Assembly (NCBI GenBank): GCA_020058315.1
Contig: JAGVEK010000146.1
Coordinates: 1-6,964 of the forward strand
Reading direction: 5' to 3'
DNA length: 6,964 nucleotides
Source of the DNA: Candidatus Zixiibacteriota bacterium
Lineage (GTDB): Bacteria > Zixibacteria > MSB-5A5 > WJJR01
The notes under the pieces: generated by a model
The model's database searches: none
What the model was told of the DNA's origin: nothing
The model's input: only the letters and a program-made list of their open reading frames with translations
Position numbers and translations under genes: made by a program
Shown here: positions 1 to 5,142 of the stretch, in pieces
Layout of the letters: each line of letters begins with the position of its first letter
How positions within the stretch are numbered: the stretch's first letter is position 1

Positions 1-2
1 CC

Positions 3-908
3 ATCTTATTCATCAAGTATTATCCCGACCTCGGAAAGGGATATGGTGAGTGGGATTGGAAGCCGATCTATAGAGGCGTCACGATGAACAAGAACACTCT
101 TGGCGCGATCTGCCTGTTCTTCGGATTGGCATCCGCGTGGCGTTTTCTCGCTGCCTACCAGGGCCGGGAGGGCAGGGGCCGGGCCCGACGGCTAGTAGCT
201 CACGGTGCCATATTGATGATGGTGCTTTGGCTGTTTTGGATCACGCCTTCGATGACGTCCTTAGCGTGTTTCCTGTTAGCGATTCCCTTGCTCTTGGCGG
301 CGAGCTTGCGTCCGATTGTCCGAGCGCCAATGCTCATACACCTCCTCGTAGCAGTGCTGCTAGGGATTACCGTCTCTGTGCTGTTCCTCAACCTCGGCCC
401 AGGCGTCCTGGATACGTTGGGAAGAGACGCGACGCTCACTGACCGGACTGGAGTCTGGACGCTGCTCCTCAGTCTGCCCAGGAACACATTGGTCGGGACC
501 GGCTTCGAGAGTTTCTGGCTTGGGGCCCGACTCGAGAAAATCTGGAGCGTGTACTCGTGGCGCCCGAACCAGGCTCATAACGGTTACCTCGAGATCTTCT
601 TGAATTTGGGGTGGACGGGAGTGGCTCTGCTCGCCGTCGTCATAATGACCGGGTACCGGACAGCCGTCGCTGCGTGGCAGCGCAATCTTCCGACAGGCAG
701 CCTCGGGCTGTCGTATGTCGTCGTTGTGTTGGTCTATAACTTTACAGAGGCGGCGTTTTTCAGAATGATGACGCCGGCATGGATATTCTTTCTCGTCGCG
801 ATAAGCAGAGTCCCAGAACGCTTACACGCCAAGGTTCGGACATCCCCGCAAGCGCAGGCAGCATGGAGTGAGGAGATAGTAGAACGTGGCGCCGACGCAG
901 CCCGGTGA
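3..908 (+). CDS. O-antigen ligase/polymerase (Wzy_C/WaaL-like), C-terminal part, 5' end outside window
   Basis: An integral membrane protein of the O-antigen ligase / Wzy polymerase superfamily, which polymerises lipid-linked glycans or transfers them to an acceptor on the periplasmic side of the inner membrane. The frame is open to the left edge, so the true start lies outside; the ATG at 84 falls inside the conserved stretch YRGVTMNKNTLG and is not a credible start. About 301 residues are visible. Family signatures: that RGVTxNKNTLG loop, GRDATLTDRTGVW (just after a run of hydrophobic helices), GTGFESFW, and QAHNGYLEIFLNLGWTG, the conserved periplasmic-loop His region. Several hydrophobic segments flank these motifs, and the tail after the last helix is short and charged. 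The next gene overlaps it by 23 nt or starts one base after it, so the two are probably co-transcribed. The fold family is secure. Whether it is a polymerase or a ligase cannot be told from the sequence. Confidence 0.9.
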   Translation: MLFIKYYPDLGKGYGEWDWKPIYRGVTMNKNTLGAICLFFGLASAWRFLAAYQGREGRGRARRLVAHGAILMMVLWLFWITPSMTSLACFLLAIPLLLAASLRPIVRAPMLIHLLVAVLLGITVSVLFLNLGPGVLDTLGRDATLTDRTGVWTLLLSLPRNTLVGTGFESFWLGARLEKIWSVYSWRPNQAHNGYLEIFLNLGWTGVALLAVVIMTGYRTAVAAWQRNLPTGSLGLSYVVVVLVYNFTEAAFFRMMTPAWIFFLVAISRVPERLHAKVRTSPQAQAAWSEEIVERGADAAR

Positions 909-2082
909 GATGGAAGTCTCTTTACTCACAGGCGGCTTCGACAGGCCGTACGCGTTTGGCCTGGCAATGGCGCTTGCCTCAAAAGGTGTGTGCGTGGAGG
1001 TTATCGGCAGCGACGAGGTGGATAGCCCTGAGCTGCACAGTACTGCCAAGCTGAACTTTCTCAATCTGCGAGGAAGTAAAGGCGAGGCCGGTCTCGCTAC
1101 GAAGATATCGAGGGTGTTGGTTTACTATGCGCGTCTAATCCGATACACGGCGACTGCCAAGCCGAAGATCTTTCATATCTTGTGGAACAATAAGTTTCAG
1201 TTCTTCGATCGAACTCTACTGATGCTTTACTACAAACTACGGGGGAAAAGAATCGCTCTCACTGTGCACAATGTTAATGAGGGCAGGAGGGACTCGAATG
1301 ACTCACTCCTCAATCGCCTGACGTTATGGATGCAGTATCTGATGGCCGATCATATGTTCGTGCATACCGAAAAAATGAAGTGTGAGCTCCTCCAGGAGTT
1401 CGGTGTTCTTGAACGAGCAGTCACTGTCATCCCTTTTGGAATTAACAATTCTGTTCCGGACACACATCTAACTCCTGCTCAGGCGAAGGCGCAGCTGGGA
1501 ATCGGAGAGGATGAGAGGACGATTTTGTTTTTCGGCGCGATCCGACCGTACAAAGGCCTCGAATACCTGGTCGAGGCATTTCTACGGCTCGCGGCCAGCA
1601 ACGCACGATACCGGCTGATTGTGGCCGGTGAGCCGAAGAAGGGCTCTGAGAAGTACATTCGGGATATCCGGCGGGCAATCAGCCGCGAGCCTGCTCAGCG
1701 ACGGATCATTCAGAGGATGCAACATATTCCGGATGAAGACATCGAGGTCTATTTCAAGGCAGCAGACGTCTTGGCACTGCCTTATACGCACGTCTTTCAG
1801 AGTGGTGTGCTCTTCCTCGCGTACAGTTTCGGTTTGCCAATAGTGGCATCCGACGTGGGATCTATCAGGGATGACGTGACCGAAGGCAAGACAGGCTTTC
1901 TGTGTAGACCCGGCGATGCGGTTGACTTGGCGGAGGCCCTCGCGCGATATTTTGGCAGTGATCTATTCAAGACTCTGGATGATCGGCGGCAAGAGATACG
2001 GGATTATGCGAACGTACGGCATTCATGGGATATCGTCGCTGAGAGGAGCCGAAACGTGTACGCGGAGTTGTTGGGTAGATAG
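886..2082 (+). CDS. Family 4 (GT-B) glycosyltransferase
   Basis: A cytoplasmic or membrane-associated retaining glycosyltransferase that adds a sugar from a nucleotide donor to the growing glycan. With the GTG start it has 398 residues, normal for GT4. The N-terminal Rossmann-like half contains LTVHN (125-129). The C-terminal donor domain contains VIPFGI (181-186), FFGAIRPYKGLEYLVEAF (about 215-232, with Arg and Lys placed to bind donor phosphate) and LPYTHVFQSGVLFLAYSFG (298-316), then GLPIVASDVG. In this last segment the classical EX7E motif is not intact: QSG replaces the first part and the second Glu is absent, as in a known GT4 subset. Start choice is open. GTG 886 has GAGGAG about 10 nt upstream, inside the previous gene. 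ATG 910 begins one base after the previous stop and gives MEVSLLTGG, a more typical N-terminus, but with GGTGAG directly abutting it. Arginine codons are mixed AGR/CGN. Donor and acceptor are unknown. Confidence 0.92.
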   Translation: MAPTQPGEMEVSLLTGGFDRPYAFGLAMALASKGVCVEVIGSDEVDSPELHSTAKLNFLNLRGSKGEAGLATKISRVLVYYARLIRYTATAKPKIFHILWNNKFQFFDRTLLMLYYKLRGKRIALTVHNVNEGRRDSNDSLLNRLTLWMQYLMADHMFVHTEKMKCELLQEFGVLERAVTVIPFGINNSVPDTHLTPAQAKAQLGIGEDERTILFFGAIRPYKGLEYLVEAFLRLAASNARYRLIVAGEPKKGSEKYIRDIRRAISREPAQRRIIQRMQHIPDEDIEVYFKAADVLALPYTHVFQSGVLFLAYSFGLPIVASDVGSIRDDVTEGKTGFLCRPGDAVDLAEALARYFGSDLFKTLDDRRQEIRDYANVRHSWDIVAERSRNVYAELLGR

Positions 2083-2088
2083 TTCAAG

Positions 2089-2157
2089 ATGCCTCCAGTC
2101 TCAATTCTCATTTGTGGGGTAGGCCCAGGGAGAAGCGCTGATGCCGTCAGATGCTGA
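2089..2157 (+). pseudogene. Possible remnant of a GT2 glycosyltransferase N-terminus (23 codons)
   Basis: The 58-nt spacer before the isomerase gene opens with an ATG frame reading MPPVSILICGVGPGRSADAV and ending at TGA 2155-2157, inside and out of frame with the isomerase gene. The first nine residues (MPPVSILIC) look like the first beta strand of family 2 glycosyltransferases, which typically begin MPxVSIIIPTYN; the similarity stops abruptly after Cys 9. One reading is that a glycosyltransferase gene stood here and lost its body by deletion at about position 2116. It could equally be chance, or a short leader frame that couples translation to the isomerase. There is no strong ribosome binding site. 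Confidence 0.25.
2127..2133 (+). promoter_or_regulatory. Ribosome binding site of the isomerase gene
   Basis: AGGGAGA ends 7 nt before the ATG at 2141. This good Shine-Dalgarno spacing supports that start for the isomerase. Confidence 0.7.
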
Positions 2158-2767
2158 CCGTCGAGAGGCGGTACGAGCATATCTTCGCGAAAGTGCTGAC
2201 ATCAAACGACGAACAGCTGAGGCGTGCGAAGGCGCCATCATCGCGGCGGCTGACCTCATCGTCCAGGCCTTCCGCGCCGGCGCTAAGATGCTCCTTTGCG
2301 GAAACGGTGGAAGCGCCGCCGACTGCCAGCACATGGCCACAGAGTTCGTGAGTCGATTGACGAGGGACTTCGAGCGGCCTGGGTTGCCGGCTATTGCGCT
2401 GACCACCGACACTTCCTTCCTAACCGCTTTTGCCAACGACTGCGGGTTCGACGGGGTGTTCGAGCGGCAGGTCCAAGCCTTGGGTCGGCCCGGGGACGTC
2501 TTGATCGGCATTAGCACCAGCGGCAATTCGGCGAACGTGGTCCGGGCTGTCCGCGGGGCACACACCGCGGGTCTTCGTTCAGTCGTTCTGACCGGAGCTG
2601 ACGGTGTGCTCGCCGGCTTAGCGGACGTCGCCATCTCGGTACCGAGCACGGACACCCAGCATATACAGGAGGCGCATCTGGCGATCGAACACCTTATCTG
2701 TTGGCTCGTTGAACGCGATCTTTTCCCTAATCCAACTGCCGGCCACGGCAGGGGGGGCAGTTTATGA
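2141..2767 (+). CDS. gmhA: Sedoheptulose-7-phosphate isomerase (phosphoheptose isomerase), SIS domain
   Basis: A cytosolic single-SIS-domain isomerase that converts D-sedoheptulose 7-phosphate to D-glycero-D-manno-heptose 7-phosphate, the first step of ADP- or GDP-heptose synthesis. It has 208 residues, the usual length (about 190-210). Motifs in order: an N-terminal helical arm; CGNGGSAAD (53-61), the phosphate-binding loop; H64 and E68 in the helix QHMATEFVSRL, where E68 matches the catalytic Glu; ALTTDTSFLTAFANDCGF (about 85-102); STSGNS (125-130), the second phosphate loop; and QHIQEAHLAIEH (173-184), where H179 matches the catalytic His of GmhA. The close relative DiaA shares the SIS core, but the neighbouring heptose kinase argues for GmhA. 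The last codons overlap the kinase start by 4 nt (ATGA), implying translational coupling and shared stoichiometry. The C-terminal Gly-rich tail is short and probably unstructured. Confidence 0.93.
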   Translation: MPSDADRREAVRAYLRESADIKRRTAEACEGAIIAAADLIVQAFRAGAKMLLCGNGGSAADCQHMATEFVSRLTRDFERPGLPAIALTTDTSFLTAFANDCGFDGVFERQVQALGRPGDVLIGISTSGNSANVVRAVRGAHTAGLRSVVLTGADGVLAGLADVAISVPSTDTQHIQEAHLAIEHLICWLVERDLFPNPTAGHGRGGSL

Positions 2768-3816
2768 TCATCAGTCGGACTCCGTTTCGTATCTCCTTAT
2801 TCGGTGGCGGCACGGACTATCCCGAATGGTATCGCAAGCACGGGGGAGCCGTGCTTGCGACGACCATCGACAAGTACTGCTACATTAACTGTCGCTACCT
2901 CCCTCCCTTCTTCGAGCATCGGTACTGTATCGTCTATGCGAAGGTCGAGCATTGTCAGACGATCGATGAGATCGTGCATCCGGCTGTTCGTGAGGCGCTC
3001 CGTTTTCTGGATATCCAGCGCGGTGTGGAGATCCACCACGACGCGGACATCCCCGCTCGCAGTGGCATAGGATCCAGTTCGACCTTCACAGTGGGTTTGC
3101 TGAACGCCCTCTACGCGCTCAAAGGGCAAATGGTCAGCAAACATCGCCTCGCGACGGAGAGCGTGCACCTGGAGCAAGACGTCCTGAAGGAGACTGTCGG
3201 GTCGCAGGATCAGGTGCTGGCGGCCTACGGTGGCTTGAATCACATTCTGTTCCATCAAAACGGCGAGATCTCCGTGGCCCCGATCACGGTCGGCGCCGAC
3301 CGCATGAGAGACCTCGCCTCCCATCTCATGCTCTTTTACACTGGGATCAAACGCACAGCGTCGAGCATCGCTGAAAGCTTTGTGAATGGCCTGGACGACC
3401 GGCGGCGCCAACTCCGTGTCATCAAAGATCTGGTGGACGAGAGTATCTCAATCCTTAGTAGCGACCGGGACATCCTGGAATTCGGTGAGCTCCTTCATGA
3501 ATCGTGGCTGGCCAAGCGCAGCCTGAGTACCAGCGTGTCGAACTCTGAGGTGGATGAGATGTACGAAGAGGCGCGGGTCGCCGGCGCGGTAGGCGGCAAA
3601 CTGCTCGGCGCCGGGGGCGGCGGGTTCCTTCTGCTGTTCGTGCCACCTTCGAAACAGCGCGACGTGCGAGAGAGGCTCAACACCCTGATCCGCGTACCCT
3701 TCAAGTTCGAATTTTCCGGGAGCCAAATCATCTTCTGCGACCGTGAAGAGGATTACGCGGCGGAGGAGAGCACCAGGGCCGCTCAGTCGATCCGGGCGTT
3801 CCGCGAATTGACGTAG
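2764..3816 (+). CDS. hddA: D-glycero-alpha-D-manno-heptose-7-phosphate kinase, GHMP family
   Basis: A cytosolic GHMP-superfamily kinase expected to phosphorylate C1 of D-glycero-D-manno-heptose 7-phosphate using ATP, giving the 1,7-bisphosphate in the GDP-heptose pathway. The length of 350 residues is typical of HddA. All three GHMP motifs are present: motif 1 RTPFRISLFGGGTDYPEW (5-22), the ATP loop ARSGIGSSSTFTVGLLNA (98-115), and C-terminal motif 3 GAVGGKLLGAGGGGFLLLF (274-292). KETVGSQDQVLAAYGG (142-157) contains the conserved catalytic Asp region. The start ATG overlaps the isomerase stop in ATGA, with a G-rich run about 8 nt upstream as ribosome binding site. Pairing with gmhA is the classic arrangement and supports the heptose substrate over fucose or galactose, which related GHMP kinases use. 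Codon use is CGN-rich for Arg, with only about 3 AGR codons of 28. Confidence 0.92.
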   Translation: MIISRTPFRISLFGGGTDYPEWYRKHGGAVLATTIDKYCYINCRYLPPFFEHRYCIVYAKVEHCQTIDEIVHPAVREALRFLDIQRGVEIHHDADIPARSGIGSSSTFTVGLLNALYALKGQMVSKHRLATESVHLEQDVLKETVGSQDQVLAAYGGLNHILFHQNGEISVAPITVGADRMRDLASHLMLFYTGIKRTASSIAESFVNGLDDRRRQLRVIKDLVDESISILSSDRDILEFGELLHESWLAKRSLSTSVSNSEVDEMYEEARVAGAVGGKLLGAGGGGFLLLFVPPSKQRDVRERLNTLIRVPFKFEFSGSQIIFCDREEDYAAEESTRAAQSIRAFRELT

Positions 3817-3892
3817 TGAGAAGGATACCGGGATTCGGCGACGGGTTCAGGTCCAAACCGCGCCAGCCGACGTTCTGGACAGTGATGAGCGT

Positions 3893-4771
3893 ATGAGCAA
3901 GAACTTGGTCATAACGGGCGTATCTGGGTTTATTGGCAGACATGTGGCCGAGGAGGCGATAAGGAGGGGCTATCGCGTTGCTGGAGTAGATAGGAAAAGA
4001 TCAGATGCGAGGGAGATCGCAATCGATTTCACGAGGGCTGATGTCCGCGATAGAGATAGCATGATGCGGGTTGTAAAGGACAATGACTACGTGATCCATC
4101 TGGCCGCGGTAACGTCAAACGTGGAATTTGTGAGGAATCCTGTCGATTGCTATGACATAAACGTAACCGGGTTCGCGAATGTCATAGATGCAGCGGCAAA
4201 GAGCGGCTGCAGGAAGCTGATCTATGCATCAAGTGCCGCTGTCTACCTCGATACGTTTTCCGAGGACGCTATTATAGAGTGGTCTAAACAGAGCAACCAT
4301 TACGCGAAAACAAAAATGATGAACGAAATGATGGCGAAGTCTTATCAAGACATCTACGGGATGACTACAACAGGGCTGAGGTATTTCAATGTATACGGTG
4401 AGGGTGAGAATGAGAAGGGAGATTATGCGAGCATCATCACACTGTTCCTGCGAGCCAAGAAGGAGGGCGCCGCTTTGGTGGTATATGGAGACGGCACGCA
4501 GGCTAGAGATCTAATAAATGTAATGGATGCTGCCCGCATAACATTGGATCTTCTGGAGAAGGGCTCACATGACGTTTATAACGTTGGCACCGGTGTCGCC
4601 ACTGCTTACGGAGCAATAGCGGAGATGATAGACGAGCATATAAGGCACGTCCCGAACCCTCTCGCAAGTTACCAGCACTATACTAGAGCAGAGATAGGGC
4701 GGCTGAGAGGGACGTTGCGCGACTACAAGTGTCGAGAACTAAAGGAGGGAGTAAGGGAGATGTGCGCTTGA
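3893..4771 (+). CDS. NAD-dependent nucleotide-sugar epimerase, extended SDR, HldD/GalE-like
   Basis: An extended short-chain dehydrogenase/reductase acting on a nucleotide sugar in the cytosol. The NAD-binding GVSGFIG (9-15) and HLAA (69-72) are intact, as are the catalytic YASS (111-114) and Y137-x3-K141. RYFNVYGEGENEKGDYAS (163-180) closely parallels the RYFNVYG...KGSMAS segment of ADP-heptose 6-epimerase (HldD). YQHYTRAEIGRLRG (260-273) parallels HldD's YQxFTQADLxxLR. A heptose C6-epimerase role is therefore attractive beside gmhA-hddA, but UDP-hexose 4-epimerases share much of this pattern and the substrate is not proven. It has 292 residues; the C-terminus is slightly short compared with HldD, ending soon after EGVRE. 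The ribosome binding site is weak (GATGAG, 4 nt before ATG). Codon use is strikingly different from the kinase: 16 of 24 Arg codons are AGA/AGG and 11 Ile codons are ATA, suggesting acquisition from a lineage with other codon habits. Confidence 0.85.
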   Translation: MSKNLVITGVSGFIGRHVAEEAIRRGYRVAGVDRKRSDAREIAIDFTRADVRDRDSMMRVVKDNDYVIHLAAVTSNVEFVRNPVDCYDINVTGFANVIDAAAKSGCRKLIYASSAAVYLDTFSEDAIIEWSKQSNHYAKTKMMNEMMAKSYQDIYGMTTTGLRYFNVYGEGENEKGDYASIITLFLRAKKEGAALVVYGDGTQARDLINVMDAARITLDLLEKGSHDVYNVGTGVATAYGAIAEMIDEHIRHVPNPLASYQHYTRAEIGRLRGTLRDYKCRELKEGVREMCA

Positions 4772-4786
4772 TATGGGTTAGGTTGC

Positions 4787-4810
4787 CAGCGGCCCGTGAG
4801 CGCGCCGCTG
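4787..4810 (+). terminator. Hairpin after the epimerase, possible terminator
   Basis: A perfect 7-bp inverted repeat, CAGCGGC (4787-4793) and GCCGCTG (4804-4810), with a 10-nt loop, lies 16 nt after the epimerase stop. The stem is GC-rich, but no T-run follows, so an intrinsic terminator is only weakly supported. It may instead protect the 3' end of the upstream mRNA. Confidence 0.4.
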
Positions 4811-4820
4811 CTCGTCAGAT

Positions 4821-4846
4821 TGTCGGCTTTGACAGACACAGTGTCA
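4821..4846. promoter_or_regulatory. Dyad cluster, candidate enhancer site for a sigma-54 activator
   Basis: Two adjoining dyads share the half-site TGTC/GACA: TGTC-N6-GACA (4821-4834) and GACAC-A-GTGTC (4835-4845). The two TGTC copies are 21 bp apart, two helical turns, so they face the same side of the helix. The centre is about 125 bp upstream of the transcription start predicted from the sigma-54 promoter, the usual distance for a bacterial enhancer-binding protein. The binding protein is unknown and the role is inferred from position and symmetry. Confidence 0.35.
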
Positions 4847-4930
4847 CTTTGGCCGCCCGCTCGGGCTTCCTCAGACGATAGTGCTCATCGCAACCACCTG
4901 GTGTTACTAGCGAAGAACGTCTGCTATCCA

Positions 4931-4947
4931 CTGGCACGGATATTGCT
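4931..4947 (+). promoter_or_regulatory. Sigma-54 (RpoN) -24/-12 promoter
   Basis: The 17 bases CTGGCACGGATATTGCT match the sigma-54 consensus YTGGCACGRNNNTTGCW at every defined position. The invariant GG (4933-4934) and GC (4945-4946) are exactly 10 nt apart. Transcription should begin near 4958, giving a leader of about 185 nt before the secreted-protein gene. Sigma-54 promoters need an ATP-driven activator, so this gene is probably switched by a signal separately from the glycan genes to its left. None of the regulators is in the window. Confidence 0.85.
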
Positions 4948-4960
4948 CATTTGATGTTCA

Positions 4961-5076
4961 GAGCGCGAGTAGGTTCGGGAACCTCCCACCTGACCTAGGG
5001 GCATACGAACAGGTGGGGTGGAAGTCCCGCGCCCCGGCGAATCTCAGGGTGCAGTAAGGCTATCTTCACGCGCCTC
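4961..5076 (+). ncRNA. Candidate structured leader RNA with pseudoknot
   Basis: The segment starts about 3 nt after the predicted transcription start and can fold as a closed unit. The closing stem is GAGCGCG (4961-4967) with CGCGCCTC (5069-5076), with one bulged C. Inside it, CGGGA (4976-4980) pairs with TCCCG (5025-5029), and an 8-bp perfect stem pairs CCCACCTG (4985-4992) with CAGGTGGG (5010-5017). GGGGC in its 17-nt loop (4998-5002) can pair with GCCCC (5031-5035) outside it, a pseudoknot. AGGTT (4971-4975) can alternatively pair with AACCT (4980-4984), which competes with the CGGGA stem, so two states are possible. I do not recognise a known riboswitch; the c-di-GMP-I and cobalamin cores were looked for by eye and do not fit. 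The GGTGGAAGTCCC stretch also recalls group II intron domain I, so a decayed intron fragment is the main alternative. Confidence 0.4.
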
Positions 5077-5126
5077 TGGAACTATCCGTCCACGCTGGCG
5101 TTTCGATGGCGTTTGGAAGGCCCTAT

Positions 5127-5133
5127 AAAGGAG
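5127..5133 (+). promoter_or_regulatory. Ribosome binding site that fixes the start of the secreted protein
   Basis: AAAGGAG lies 9 nt before ATG 5143. It decides the start in favour of this ATG over the in-frame TTG at 5113, which has no such site and would put ten charged residues in front of a clean signal peptide. Confidence 0.8.
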
Positions 5134-5142
5134 CTAGCCAGA

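Noticed and set aside
2101..2655. 184-codon - strand frame opposite the isomerase.
   Set aside because: It is antisense to a clear SIS-domain gene, and its Ser/Ala/Arg-rich translation is typical of shadow frames.
2797..3411. Long open frame on the - strand (204 codons) opposite the kinase.
   Set aside because: It lies wholly antisense to a gene with all three GHMP motifs. The frame is open because of the GC-biased codons of the real gene, and its product resembles nothing.
4741..4881. Strong AAAGGAGGG (4741-4749) followed by a GTG frame of 39 codons (4762-4881).
   Set aside because: The Shine-Dalgarno-like run is inside the epimerase coding sequence (LKEGV). The product is unrecognised, short and Arg/Ala-rich, and it runs through the hairpin and enhancer region. 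Not enough to call a gene.
4971..5060. c-di-GMP-I (GEMM) or cobalamin riboswitch in the leader.
   Set aside because: The GGGCAAACC...GGGACGCAAAGCC core of GEMM and the GCCACTG B12 box are absent. Only loose GGGGCATAC and GGTGGAAGTCC resemblances exist.
5113..5142. TTG at 5113 as start of the beta-helix protein.
   Set aside because: ATG 5143 has a well-placed AAAGGAG and gives a standard signal peptide; the upstream ten codons do not.
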